DNA of 64,000 nt from Flagellimonas amphidinii (GCF_013090115.1 NZ_JABFNN010000030.1:248001-312000), one strand, 5' to 3'. Shown: positions 28,178-37,507, counted from the first letter of the stretch. Translations and numbers: made by a program. The notes: generated from the letters alone by a model not told the origin.

Positions 28178-29766
28178 TGAAAAAAACCAACCTATTTCTA
28201 ATTTGCCTTTTTCTGAGCGCAATCGCTATTTCAGCACAGGAAGGACCCCAAATTTTAGTACAACCCTATTTGCAGAATGCAGAACCCAATTCCATCACCA
28301 TCATGTGGCAAACCAGTACTGGAGAGGAAAGTATTGTAGAATGGGGAACAACACCCAAACTGGGTAAGAAGACCACGGGGAAAACAGACAAGGTCAATTA
28401 TGGCCCTTCTCGAATCCACGAAGTAGAATTGACCGATCTTAAAAGGTTTACCGAATATTACTACCGGGTAAAAACAGGTAAACTAAAATCTGATATTTTT
28501 CAGTTTAAAACCCCTCCTTTTGCCAATGAGGCCGAGTCGTTTAATTTGATTGCCATGAGCGACATGCAGTTGGATTGGCAACATACCGATAAGTTCTCGG
28601 AAATTGTGAACGAGGGTGTCATCAAATATCTAGAAAATGAATTTGATGGAAAACTGCCCGATAATTTAGCCTTGGTGATGGTTCCTGGCGATTTGGTCGA
28701 GAATGGTTCAAAATATCATCAATGGAAAGACCATTTTTTCAATCCTGCCGAAAAATTATTTGCCCAAGTACCTGTATATCCCGTGTTGGGGAACCATGAA
28801 CGCAATTCAGTGTTCTATTTCAAGTATTTTTCACTTCCTGAAAATGGTACGCCTGCCTATGCTGAGCATTGGTGGTACAAAGATTATGGCAATGTGCGCA
28901 TTATCGGATTGAACTCCAATGATGGTTATGCCGATAGCAGAGATCAATTTGATTGGTTGGAAAAAGTATTGGCAGATACAGAAAAGAACAATGACATTGA
29001 TTTTGTTTTTGCCCAGATGCACCACCCACATAAGTCTGAACTTTGGATTCCTGGAGAACGAAAATCTTCTGGAAAGGTGGTGAAAATGTTGGAAGAGTTT
29101 TCTACCAAGACCGGAAAACCAAGTATTCACTTTTTTGGACATACACATGGATATTCCCGCGGACAATCCAAAGATCATAACCATCTTTGGGTGAATGTAG
29201 CCTCGGCCGGAGGAGCAATTGACAATTGGGGCGAGTTTGAAGGTCGTGATTACGATGAGTTTACCGTTACCCAAGATGAATATGGTTTTGTAATGGTTTC
29301 GGTTGATGCAGATGCGAATGACCCTAAAATAACCTTGAAACGTATCAGTAGAGGGAACAATATAGTCGGAATTAAAAACAATGAGCAGACCGATAGTATA
29401 ACTGTTTTTAAACTATCAAAAAACCCAAAGGCACCTACGGCCATTTCCCCTAAAGGGGAAGGTGTAGCAAATAGGGGAGTGGTATTAAAGGCTGGTACAT
29501 TTGAAGGCAACCGCTCAGGGGCATTTCATGCCGCTTCACAATGGCAAGTTTCCAAAACCCCTGATTTTGAAAAGCCTGTTTATGATAGTTGGAAACAACA
29601 TGAGAACTGGTACTATTTGGAAAACCGTCAAAAGGACGATGACCTTACCGATGAATCCACCAACCTATTAGAACCCAGTACTACCTATTATTGGAGAGTG
29701 CGTTATCGAGACCAGTATTTAAATTGGAGTGATTGGTCCGAAACAACATCATTCAAAACCAAATAA
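28177..29766 (+). CDS. Secreted purple acid phosphatase-like metallophosphoesterase
   Basis: Secreted enzyme of 529 residues (signal ending ISAQE). An N-terminal fibronectin-like domain (about 25-115: PYLQNAEPNSITIMWQTS ... YYYRVKTG) precedes a calcineurin-type metallophosphoesterase domain. Its metal motifs appear in order: GDLVENG, GNHER, HHPH and GHTHGYSRG. A C-terminal fibronectin-like segment (YYWRVRYRDQYLNWSDWS) follows. It hydrolyses phosphate monoesters or diesters outside the cytoplasm. It is translationally linked to the PbfA-like gene (TAATG) and is part of the susCD phosphonate operon. Confidence 0.85.
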   Translation: MKKTNLFLICLFLSAIAISAQEGPQILVQPYLQNAEPNSITIMWQTSTGEESIVEWGTTPKLGKKTTGKTDKVNYGPSRIHEVELTDLKRFTEYYYRVKTGKLKSDIFQFKTPPFANEAESFNLIAMSDMQLDWQHTDKFSEIVNEGVIKYLENEFDGKLPDNLALVMVPGDLVENGSKYHQWKDHFFNPAEKLFAQVPVYPVLGNHERNSVFYFKYFSLPENGTPAYAEHWWYKDYGNVRIIGLNSNDGYADSRDQFDWLEKVLADTEKNNDIDFVFAQMHHPHKSELWIPGERKSSGKVVKMLEEFSTKTGKPSIHFFGHTHGYSRGQSKDHNHLWVNVASAGGAIDNWGEFEGRDYDEFTVTQDEYGFVMVSVDADANDPKITLKRISRGNNIVGIKNNEQTDSITVFKLSKNPKAPTAISPKGEGVANRGVVLKAGTFEGNRSGAFHAASQWQVSKTPDFEKPVYDSWKQHENWYYLENRQKDDDLTDESTNLLEPSTTYYWRVRYRDQYLNWSDWSETTSFKTK

Positions 29767-29779
29767 GAACAACATCAAC

Positions 29780-30859
29780 ATGAAGAACAAGATTCTATTT
29801 TTAATTTCAGTTATATTCCTGACAAGTTTTGTCAAAGCCCAACAAACAAACGATACAAAAGTGGTGCTGATCACGTTGGATGGTCTGCGCTGGCAAGAAC
29901 TGTTTACAGGTGCTGACTCAGATTTAATCGAAAATAAAGAATATGTTCAGTCTCCAGAAAGTTTGAAGAAATACTACTGGAAAGACACTCCGGAAGCACG
30001 CAGGGAGGCATTGATGCCTTTTTTCTGGACAGAGGTCGCAAAAATAGGGCAATTGCATGGTAATCGTGTGTTGGGCAGCAAAATGAATCTAACCAATGGT
30101 ATGTGGTTCTCCTACCCCGGGTATAATGAAATCTTGACAGGAAAGGCCGATGACAAGAATATCAAGAGCAATGATAAAATACCCAACCCCAATACCACAA
30201 TTTTGGAGCTGGCCAATAAAGATGACCGATACAAAGGTAAAGTAGCTGCATTTGGCAGTTGGGATGTGTTTCCATATATCATCAACGAGGAGCGTTCAGG
30301 AGTTCCTGTAAATGCAGGTTATGAAAAAGCTGTTGGGGATAACCTTACAGAAAGAGAAAAAATGCTCAACGATATCCAAAGACAGGCCCCTATAATTTGG
30401 GAGTCGGTTCGGTTAGATGTTTTTACTCATAACTACGCTTTGGAGGAAATGAAAAAGAACCATCCCCAATTGCTGTATGTATCTTATGGGGAGACAGATG
30501 ATTTTGCCCATGGCGGTTTTTATGATTTCTATTTACAATCAGCACAGCGTACAGATGCCATGATCAAACAGCTATGGGATTTTACACAGCAAGACCCTTT
30601 TTATAAAGATCAAACCATTTTTCTCATCACTACTGATCATGGACGTGGAACCCAGCCCTTAAAAACATGGAAGGATCATGGAAGCAATATCAAGGGTGCT
30701 GATCAAGTGTGGCTCGTCGCTTTTGGAAAGGGAATTTCCCCCAAAGGAGAAGTAGGGAATGAAGAACAATTGTACAGCAATCAATTGGCTCCAACAATCC
30801 TAAAACTATTGGGAATGCCAATTACAGAAAATATGGAAGGAACACCTCTTAAATTATAG
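29780..30859 (+). CDS. Secreted alkaline-phosphatase-superfamily hydrolase
   Basis: Periplasmic or secreted enzyme of about 359 residues. I start it at ATG 29780 (MKNKILFLIS, signal ending KAQQ); an upstream in-frame ATG at 29729 would overlap the previous gene and bury the signal. Metal and active-site motifs of the superfamily are visible: VVLITLDGLRWQELF, a candidate nucleophile in SYPGYNEILTG, GETDDFAHGG, and TTDHGRGTQPLKTWKDHG. It most likely removes phosphate or cleaves a phosphodiester. It is the last gene of the run beginning with susC at 19075 and is followed by a clear terminator. Confidence 0.82.
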   Translation: MKNKILFLISVIFLTSFVKAQQTNDTKVVLITLDGLRWQELFTGADSDLIENKEYVQSPESLKKYYWKDTPEARREALMPFFWTEVAKIGQLHGNRVLGSKMNLTNGMWFSYPGYNEILTGKADDKNIKSNDKIPNPNTTILELANKDDRYKGKVAAFGSWDVFPYIINEERSGVPVNAGYEKAVGDNLTEREKMLNDIQRQAPIIWESVRLDVFTHNYALEEMKKNHPQLLYVSYGETDDFAHGGFYDFYLQSAQRTDAMIKQLWDFTQQDPFYKDQTIFLITTDHGRGTQPLKTWKDHGSNIKGADQVWLVAFGKGISPKGEVGNEEQLYSNQLAPTILKLLGMPITENMEGTPLKL

Positions 30860-30910
30860 CGTTTAAAAGTTTAGTTTGATTAATTAGTTTTGAGTTAGTT
30901 TGTTTTAAGA

Positions 30911-30936
30911 CCCACACCTTTAGGTGTGGGTTTTGT
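30911..30936 (+). terminator. Rho-independent terminator
   Basis: CCCACACC (30911-30918), loop TTTA, GGTGTGGG (30923-30930), then TTTTG. It closes the susCD-phosphonate operon. The same hairpin core occurs at 33499. Confidence 0.88.
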
Positions 30937-31127
30937 CATTGTTTCATTTTATTCAGAGATTTTTTTGAACCGGATAAAAATAATCTAATGCACGTATTGG
31001 GCTATCGGTAATGGTCGTTCATCTAAAAAATACGTTTAAACCAACAGAAAAAGAAAATCTTTATGAAGATTGGGCCTAACCAAAGACCGATAAACAATTG
31101 TAGTATACGATTAATTCAATTTTTATA

Positions 31128-33452
31128 ATGAAAACCAGTTTTTTTCCAAAAGGTATTATATGGTTATGTTGCCTGTTCATGGCTTGTCAGTCGCAACAGG
31201 AAAAATTGACCATGGGTGAAGCTATTGATCTTATTCCAAGACCACAGTCCTTAACAACCAACAATGGTGTGTTTGTGTTGGATGAAAAAACCATTTATGT
31301 TCTTGAAATACCCACTGATTTTGAAAAACCTTATTTGCTCCTGAATCATGAGTTGGGTTTTGATTTACAGACAGGTGATGAAGAAATCCCGATAGATAAT
31401 TTCATTCATTTCAAATATGATGACACCGTCCCTGCTGAAGCCTATGTTTTGGAAATTACCCCTAAAACTGTTCAGATTAGGGCGTCGGACAATAATGGGT
31501 TCATTTATGCCCAAGAAACCATTAGACAATTACTTCCAAAGGAAGTTGAAAAGGCCGGTGCTGCTACAACGGGAAAATGGGGCTTGCCCTGTGTGTTGAT
31601 CAAGGATTCCCCAAGTTATAGATGGCGTGGGGCAATGTTGGATGTTTCGCGACACTTTTTTCAAAAAGAATACATCCTGAAGACCATAGAGCGACTGGCA
31701 TTTTTAAAGATGAATACACTCCATCTGCACTTGGTGGATGACCAAGGGTGGCGCATCGAAATCAAAAAATACCCAAAACTTACCGAAGTGGGTGCGTTTC
31801 GGGTAGATCAAGAAGAAAAACATTGGAATGCCCGTTCCCAAAATGACCCTAACGAAAAGGGAACATATGGCGGTTATTATACCCAAGAGGATATCCGGGA
31901 AATTGTGGAGCACGCGACAAAATATGGGGTCAACGTGGTTCCAGAAATTGAAATGCCCGCTCATGTGATGAGTGCCATAGCTTCGTACCCTTATTTATCA
32001 TGTATTGATGAACCCATTGCCGTGCCATCAGGAGGCGTATGGCCCATTACGGATATTTATTGCCCCGGTAAGGAGAGTACCTTTACTTTTTTGGAGGGGG
32101 TTTTGGATGAGGTCATCGAATTGTTCCCCTCAAAATATGTGCATGTAGGGGGAGATGAAGCCACAAAGGACCATTGGGAAAAATGTCCCGATTGCCAAAA
32201 ACGGATGAAGGAAGAGGGCTTGGCCAATGTGGAAGAATTACAGAGCTACATGATCAAGCGAATTGAAAAATACCTCAATGCCAAGGGCAAGACCCTTATT
32301 GGTTGGGACGAGATTTTGGAAGGGGGACTTGCCCCCAGGGCCACTGTAATGAGTTGGCGGGGCGTAGAAGGAGGTTGGAAGGCGTCGCAACAGGGCCATG
32401 ATGTGGTCATGACCCCTACAAGCCACTTGTATTTTGATTATTTCCAAGGAAACCAAGAATTTGAGCCTCCGGGTTTTTGCTGTTATCTGCCCGTAAGCAA
32501 AGTCTACGACTTTGACCCGGTGATAGATTCTATGAGTGTGGCTCAAAAATCACATGTACTCGGAGCGCAGGCCAACCTTTGGTCAGAATATGTGGATACC
32601 GAAGAGCATTCAGAATATATGTTATTTCCAAGATTGCTGGCACTTTCAGAAGTGGTTTGGTCAGGAAAGAAGAACAAAGATTGGCTGAATTTTGCCCAAA
32701 GGCTCAAACCTATGATGCATAGGTTGGGAGAGATGGAAATTCGTTATGCAGAAAGTGTCTTCAATGTAAATGTAGAAACTGAAGTTAATTTTGAGGACAG
32801 TTCTATTACTCTGGAATTGGGCACCGAATTTCCTAACACGGAGATACGATATCAACTCGGCGATAAAGAATTGAGTTCCAAATCTCCAATATATAATGAA
32901 CCAATAACCCTTACAACTTCCAATGAACTGAAAGCTGCTGTTTTTGATGGAGGGGAGATGAAAGGAGTTCCTTTGGAAAAGAAGTTCAACTTTCACAGAG
33001 CATTTGGCAAAGAAGTCAGCGTTGAACCAAACCCACATGAAAAATATAGTGGAACGGGAGATGTCACATTGGTTGATATCGTTTGGGGTTCAAAGGATTT
33101 TGCCAACGGGAAATGGTTGGGGTGGTTCGATGAAAATGTAAAGGTCACTATTGATCTCGGTCAGTCTGAAAAAATTCATCAAGTAACCGTTGGAACTATG
33201 GAAAACCAAGGGGCGGGAATTTATTACCCAACAGAAATATCAGTATCTACATCTTTAGATGGGCAACAATTTGATCATAAAGAGAGCTTACAACGGAATT
33301 ATCAGGCCAGTGGGGAGAATACCCTAAAAGCTTTCCAGTTGGATTTCAAAAAGCATGATGCCAGATATATCCAAGTTGTGTTAAAACCATTGCAAAAAAA
33401 TGAACGAGGCAACGGCACTTGGATTTTTATGGATGAAGTGTCCATTGAATGA
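31128..33452 (+). CDS. Beta-N-acetylhexosaminidase, GH20, lipoprotein
   Basis: Exo-acting hexosaminidase that removes terminal GlcNAc or GalNAc by substrate-assisted catalysis. The 774-residue lipoprotein (lipobox MAC) has the GH20b alpha/beta domain (about 30-155), then the GH20 barrel beginning YRWRGAMLDVSRHFF. The catalytic Asp343-Glu344 pair lies in HVGGDEATKDHW. Residues about 640-774 look like an F5/8-type-C carbohydrate-binding domain (WLGWFDENVKVTIDLG ... ARYIQVV). It is flanked by two terminators and so is a single-gene unit. Its place beside the phosphonate operon is compatible with trimming of aminophosphonate-decorated glycans, but that is inference. Confidence 0.92.
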   Translation: MKTSFFPKGIIWLCCLFMACQSQQEKLTMGEAIDLIPRPQSLTTNNGVFVLDEKTIYVLEIPTDFEKPYLLLNHELGFDLQTGDEEIPIDNFIHFKYDDTVPAEAYVLEITPKTVQIRASDNNGFIYAQETIRQLLPKEVEKAGAATTGKWGLPCVLIKDSPSYRWRGAMLDVSRHFFQKEYILKTIERLAFLKMNTLHLHLVDDQGWRIEIKKYPKLTEVGAFRVDQEEKHWNARSQNDPNEKGTYGGYYTQEDIREIVEHATKYGVNVVPEIEMPAHVMSAIASYPYLSCIDEPIAVPSGGVWPITDIYCPGKESTFTFLEGVLDEVIELFPSKYVHVGGDEATKDHWEKCPDCQKRMKEEGLANVEELQSYMIKRIEKYLNAKGKTLIGWDEILEGGLAPRATVMSWRGVEGGWKASQQGHDVVMTPTSHLYFDYFQGNQEFEPPGFCCYLPVSKVYDFDPVIDSMSVAQKSHVLGAQANLWSEYVDTEEHSEYMLFPRLLALSEVVWSGKKNKDWLNFAQRLKPMMHRLGEMEIRYAESVFNVNVETEVNFEDSSITLELGTEFPNTEIRYQLGDKELSSKSPIYNEPITLTTSNELKAAVFDGGEMKGVPLEKKFNFHRAFGKEVSVEPNPHEKYSGTGDVTLVDIVWGSKDFANGKWLGWFDENVKVTIDLGQSEKIHQVTVGTMENQGAGIYYPTEISVSTSLDGQQFDHKESLQRNYQASGENTLKAFQLDFKKHDARYIQVVLKPLQKNERGNGTWIFMDEVSIE

Positions 33453-33498
33453 TACCTTGTTTTTCCAAATTCAAAAAAACACTATAATTTATCTTGAA

Positions 33499-33528
33499 GC
33501 CTACACCTTTAGGTGTGGGCTGTCTTTT
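33499..33528 (+). terminator. Rho-independent terminator
   Basis: GCCTACACC (33499-33507), loop TTTA, GGTGTGGGC (33512-33520), then TGTCTTTTT. One G-U pair. It ends the GH20 gene and shares its hairpin core with the terminator at 30911. Confidence 0.82.
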
Positions 33529-33603
33529 TAGAAGAAATTTTCAAGAGATAAAATAGCTGAATTCTTTATATCAAATTGGTTACCTTAGGAGAGTATTTTT
33601 TGT

Positions 33604-34239
33604 ATGATGAAAGAAGAACTGTACAAAACATTTGACAGTCAATTTGAACTGGATTTGATTGATGAAATTAATACTGTGGGCAAGTTGGTGGAAGTCCCTT
33701 CGGGAGAAATCCTTATGGATATTGGCAACTATATTAAATCCATGCCATTATTGTTATCTGGAGCAATCAAAATCTTACGTGAGGATGATGAAGGAGATGA
33801 ATTGTTGTTGTATTATCTGGAGCAAGGTGAGACCTGTTCCGTGACCATGGCCTGTTGTATGGGGCACACCAAGAGCGAGATCAGGGCCATTGCAGAAACA
33901 GATTCAATCTTAGTGATGGTGCCAGTTCAGAAAATGGAGGAATGGATGGCAAAATATAAAAGTTGGAGAAACTACGTTTTTGAAAGTTATCACAATCGTT
34001 TGAATGAACTGTTGAACACTGTGGACAGTATTGCCTTTAAAAATTTGGATGAACGATTGGTAGATTATCTCAAAAAGAAAATGGAGGTCACCAATGATAA
34101 TCGCATCAAAAACACACACCAAGAAATTGCCTATGACCTGCATACTTCTCGAGTTGTGATTTCCAGATTGCTGAAAAAATTAGAAAAAATGAAAAAACTG
34201 GCCTTACATAGAAATTATATTCAAATACTAGATTTGTAA
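33604..34239 (+). CDS. Crp/Fnr-family regulator, likely controlling the sulfur genes
   Basis: Transcription factor of 211 residues. It has a cyclic-nucleotide-binding-like sensor (about 1-130), a dimerisation helix, and a C-terminal winged helix (NTHQEIAYDLHTSRVVISRLLKKLEKM). Three cysteines cluster at residues 78, 84 and 85 (GETCSVTMACCMGH), in the loop where cAMP is held in Crp. This suggests thiol chemistry, such as persulfide or redox sensing. It precedes the SulP, persulfide dioxygenase and rhodanese genes. A GTAAC-N4-GTTAC operator in front of these units is the likely target. Its own upstream region has only a half site (33579). Confidence 0.86.
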   Translation: MMKEELYKTFDSQFELDLIDEINTVGKLVEVPSGEILMDIGNYIKSMPLLLSGAIKILREDDEGDELLLYYLEQGETCSVTMACCMGHTKSEIRAIAETDSILVMVPVQKMEEWMAKYKSWRNYVFESYHNRLNELLNTVDSIAFKNLDERLVDYLKKKMEVTNDNRIKNTHQEIAYDLHTSRVVISRLLKKLEKMKKLALHRNYIQILDL

Positions 34240-34243
34240 TTGT

Positions 34244-34287
34244 GTGCCTTGGGTTACTTCCTCAAGAACAGAAGAATATTATTTTTG
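34244..34287 (+). promoter_or_regulatory. Promoter of sulP: degenerate operator plus perfect -7 element
   Basis: GTGCC-TTGG-GTTAC (34244-34257) matches the shared operator GTAAC-N4-GTTAC in 8 of 10 arm positions. TATTTTTG (34280-34287) matches TAnnTTTG. The distance between them is the same as at four other promoters in this region. The ATG follows 16 bases later. Confidence 0.6.
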
Positions 34288-34303
34288 CCTAAAACTAGAC
34301 TAA

Positions 34304-36037
34304 ATGCTCAAACGGTTTTTTCCATTTTTATCCTGGATAACCAGTTATAACCGTTCCCAATTATATGGCGATCTAATGGCGGGGCTAACAGTGGGCATCA
34401 TGCTGGTGCCTCAGGGAATGGCCTATGCGATGATTGCCGGAATGCCCCCCATTTATGGACTTTATGCTGCATTGGTTCCTCAATTAGTTTATGCATTAAC
34501 CGGAACATCTAGGCAATTGGGGGTTGGGCCGGTTGCCATGGATTCTCTTTTAATAGCTTCTGGAATAGGGGCATTGCAACTCACCAATACACAAGACTAT
34601 ATTTCTGCAGTGATTTTTTTGACCCTTATTATTGGAGGAATACAATTATTGTTGGGAGTTTTAAGAATGGGCTTTTTTGTCAATTTTTTATCTAAACCGG
34701 TTATTTGTGGTTTTACTTCGGCGGCAGTAATCCTTATAGGATTAAGCCAATTGAAGCATATATTGGGAACGGACATTTCTCAATCAAGCAAAATCCATAC
34801 ATTGATTGCAAACATATTGGGAAGTGTAGAGGGAGTGAATTTTTATACGCTTGGCTTAGGTGTGGTTTCTATTCTCTTCATCCTATTCATGAACAGGGTA
34901 AGCAAAAAAATACCCACTCCATTATTGATTGTGATTATCGGAATCCTGGTAGTTTCCTTTTTGGGATTGGAAACTCTCGGTGTTGGTGTTGTTGGAGATA
35001 TTCCGAGTGGATTACCAAGCTTTCAAGTTCCCGATATAGCAATGGATAAGTTAGGACAATTAGTTCCCATAGCTATAACGGTTGCACTTTTTGGTTATAT
35101 GGAATCTATTTCCATTGCAAAGACCATTCAAGAAAAACATCCTGAATATGAGCTGGATTCCAATCAGGAATTGAGAGCATTGGGACTTTCCAACATACTA
35201 GGTTCATTTTTTCAATCTTTTTCGGTTTCAGGGAGCTTTTCCAGGACTGCAGTAAATCATAATGCAGGAGGAAAAACTGGAATGGCATTAATTTTTAGTG
35301 CTTTGCTCATCGCAGGAACTCTATTGTTCCTAACACCTTTGTTTTATAACCTGCCCAATGCTGTTCTAGGGGCCATCATTATAGTATCAGTGTTTGGGTT
35401 GATTGACCTTTCCTACCCAATTCAATTATGGAAAAATAGAAAGGATGAGTTCTTTTTGTTGAACGCTACTTTTTTGATGACACTTTTTATTGGGTTGATT
35501 GAAGGAATTTTATTGGGAGTATTGCTTTCGCTCCTGTTGATGGTATATCGAATCTCCAATCCTCATATAGCGGTTTTAGGAAGGATAAAGGGTACTGATT
35601 ATTTTAAGAACATCAATCGATTTACAGATGAAATACAAGTAGATCCAGATAAGTTGGTAATCAGGTTTGATGCCCAATTGTATTTCGGCAATCAAGATTA
35701 CTTCAAAAAAGAATTGTACAAGCAAATTGAAGAGAAAGGTCCCAATCTAAAATTTGTGGTGCTTAATGCAGAGTCCATCAATTATATTGATAGTAGTGCG
35801 ATGACCATGTTAGAGCGCATCATTCTGGATTTAAGAACACGTGACATCAAATTTTTAATGACAGGAGCAATTGGTCCAACCAGGGATGTTTTGTACAGCA
35901 GCGGCCTTATAAAAGTGTTGGGAGAGGAGAATCTTTTTGTTAGAACTCATGAGGCTGTGGACTGTTGCGCCCATCAAAAAGAAAGAAGCAGTATTCAAAG
36001 AAAAGTGTCGTCACAATCCAAAACCAAGAGTTTGTAA
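34304..36037 (+). CDS. SulP-family inorganic anion transporter
   Basis: Inner membrane anion transporter of 577 residues with about 12 helices and a C-terminal STAS domain (about 440-545, with VLNAESINYIDSSAMTMLERI). The SulP signature GLYAALVPQLVYALTGTSRQLGVGPVAMDSLL is near residues 55-90. SulP members carry sulfate, bicarbonate or other anions. Beside a sulfite dehydrogenase and persulfide dioxygenase, sulfate export or import is most likely. It is the first of the units under the shared operator, and its stop codon lies inside the operator of the next gene. Confidence 0.9.
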   Translation: MLKRFFPFLSWITSYNRSQLYGDLMAGLTVGIMLVPQGMAYAMIAGMPPIYGLYAALVPQLVYALTGTSRQLGVGPVAMDSLLIASGIGALQLTNTQDYISAVIFLTLIIGGIQLLLGVLRMGFFVNFLSKPVICGFTSAAVILIGLSQLKHILGTDISQSSKIHTLIANILGSVEGVNFYTLGLGVVSILFILFMNRVSKKIPTPLLIVIIGILVVSFLGLETLGVGVVGDIPSGLPSFQVPDIAMDKLGQLVPIAITVALFGYMESISIAKTIQEKHPEYELDSNQELRALGLSNILGSFFQSFSVSGSFSRTAVNHNAGGKTGMALIFSALLIAGTLLFLTPLFYNLPNAVLGAIIIVSVFGLIDLSYPIQLWKNRKDEFFLLNATFLMTLFIGLIEGILLGVLLSLLLMVYRISNPHIAVLGRIKGTDYFKNINRFTDEIQVDPDKLVIRFDAQLYFGNQDYFKKELYKQIEEKGPNLKFVVLNAESINYIDSSAMTMLERIILDLRTRDIKFLMTGAIGPTRDVLYSSGLIKVLGEENLFVRTHEAVDCCAHQKERSSIQRKVSSQSKTKSL

Positions 36038-36077
36038 CTTTGGTAACGATCTAACCCAAATAGCATAGCTATATTTG
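36034..36077 (+). promoter_or_regulatory. Promoter of MBL-rhodanese gene: operator plus -7 element
   Basis: GTAAC-TTTG-GTAAC (36034-36047; the second arm has one mismatch to GTTAC) and TATATTTG (36070-36077), a perfect TAnnTTTG. Spacing equals that of the other four promoters. The operator begins inside the sulP stop codon. Confidence 0.72.
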
Positions 36078-36091
36078 AAAAAATATGAAAA

Positions 36092-37501
36092 ATGAAAATT
36101 GAACAAATATATACGGGATGTTTGGCTCAGGGAGCCTACTACATAGAAAGTGATGGAGAAGTAGCTATTATAGATCCCTTGCGAGAAGTAAAACCTTATT
36201 TGAAAAAGGCCGAAGAAAATAAGGCCACTATCAAATACATTTTTGAAACCCATTTTCACGCCGATTTTGTCAGCGGGCATGTAACGCTCTCCAAAGAAAC
36301 AGGAGCACCCATTATCTATGGGCCTAATGCAAATCCTGCTTTTGATGCCATTATTGCGGAGGATGGACAGGAATTCAATTTGGGCAAAGTGACCATCAAA
36401 GTATTGCATACCCCAGGGCATACCATGGAAAGCACAACCTACCTTTTAAGGGATGAAGCTGGGAAAGATCATGCAATTTTTAGCGGTGACACCTTGTTTT
36501 TGGGGGATGTGGGAAGACCTGATTTGGCCCAGAAAGCGGCCGATATGACCCAAGAAGAATTGGCAGGCACGCTTTACGATAGTTTGCGAAATAAAATTAT
36601 GCCTTTGGCAGATGATGTAACGGTATATCCAGCTCATGGGGCCGGTTCTGCTTGTGGAAAGAACATGATGAAGGAAACGGTGGATACCTTGGGCAATCAG
36701 AAAAAGATGAATTATGCTCTGCGACCAGATATGACCAAGGAAGAGTTCGTTAAAGAAGTTACGGATGGACTTTTGCCACCACCACAATACTTTCCATTGA
36801 ACGTAAAAATGAACAAAGAGGGTTATGAAGACATCGATACGGTTTTAGAAAGAGGAACCCAAGCGTTGACTCCAGATGCTTTTGAAGTGGCGGCCAACGA
36901 AACAGGTGCTGTAATTTTAGATGTGCGACACCAAAATGACTTTGTGAAAGCACATATCCCTAGATCCATTTTCATTGGTTTAGGAGGAAGTTTCGCTCCA
37001 TGGGTTGGCGCATTGATTGCTGATGTGGCCCAACCAATACTTTTGATTGCTCCCGAGGGAAAAGAGGAAGAAGCAATTACACGCCTTTCCAGAGTTGGTT
37101 TTGATGGAACATTGGGATACTTGAAAGGTGGAGTTGAAGCATGGCAAAAAGCTGGAAAAGAAATTGACAACCTTGAAAGTATTGATGCAGAGGAATTCAA
37201 ACAAAGGCTACAAAACAAAGTTCCCGTGTTCGATGTGCGGAAAGAATCAGAATTTCTTGCGGAACACGTTGAAGATGCAAAACTGGCATCTTTGGATTTT
37301 CTCAATGACCACCTTTCGGAATTCCCTGAAGAAGAAAAGTTCTATGTGCATTGTGCAGGGGGTTACCGTAGCGTAATTGCTGCTTCCATATTAAAGAGCA
37401 GGGGAATCCATAATTTGGTGGATGTTGCTGGTGGATTCAAAGCCATTAAGGAAGCGGGTATTCCAGTTACGGATTATGTTTGCCCAACGACTTTAAAATA
37501 A
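36092..37501 (+). CDS. MBL-fold persulfide dioxygenase-like protein with two rhodanese domains
   Basis: Cytosolic enzyme of 469 residues. The N-terminal MBL domain has the ETHE1/glyoxalase-II type metal motif THFHADFVSGH (His54, His56, Asp58), followed by HTPGHTMEST, FSGDTLFLGDVGRPDL and YPAHGAGSACG. This is the persulfide dioxygenase (Blh-like) group that oxidises glutathione-type persulfide to sulfite. Two rhodanese domains follow. The first (about 260-350) lacks the catalytic cysteine (LLIAPEGKEEE), while the second (about 365-460) has it (YVHCAGGYRS). The product sulfite would be oxidised by the sulfite dehydrogenase encoded at 39664-40884. Confidence 0.88.
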   Translation: MKIEQIYTGCLAQGAYYIESDGEVAIIDPLREVKPYLKKAEENKATIKYIFETHFHADFVSGHVTLSKETGAPIIYGPNANPAFDAIIAEDGQEFNLGKVTIKVLHTPGHTMESTTYLLRDEAGKDHAIFSGDTLFLGDVGRPDLAQKAADMTQEELAGTLYDSLRNKIMPLADDVTVYPAHGAGSACGKNMMKETVDTLGNQKKMNYALRPDMTKEEFVKEVTDGLLPPPQYFPLNVKMNKEGYEDIDTVLERGTQALTPDAFEVAANETGAVILDVRHQNDFVKAHIPRSIFIGLGGSFAPWVGALIADVAQPILLIAPEGKEEEAITRLSRVGFDGTLGYLKGGVEAWQKAGKEIDNLESIDAEEFKQRLQNKVPVFDVRKESEFLAEHVEDAKLASLDFLNDHLSEFPEEEKFYVHCAGGYRSVIAASILKSRGIHNLVDVAGGFKAIKEAGIPVTDYVCPTTLK

Positions 37502-37507
37502 CTTCTT

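Noticed and set aside
30911..33528. The two similar hairpins flanking the GH20 gene as a mobile element's inverted ends
   Set aside because: Each is a typical terminator after a gene, only the hairpin core is shared, and no transposase or target duplication is seen.
33579..33583. GTTAC half site before the Crp/Fnr gene as an autoregulatory operator
   Set aside because: The other half is absent, and the fixed spacing would place the -7 element inside the gene.
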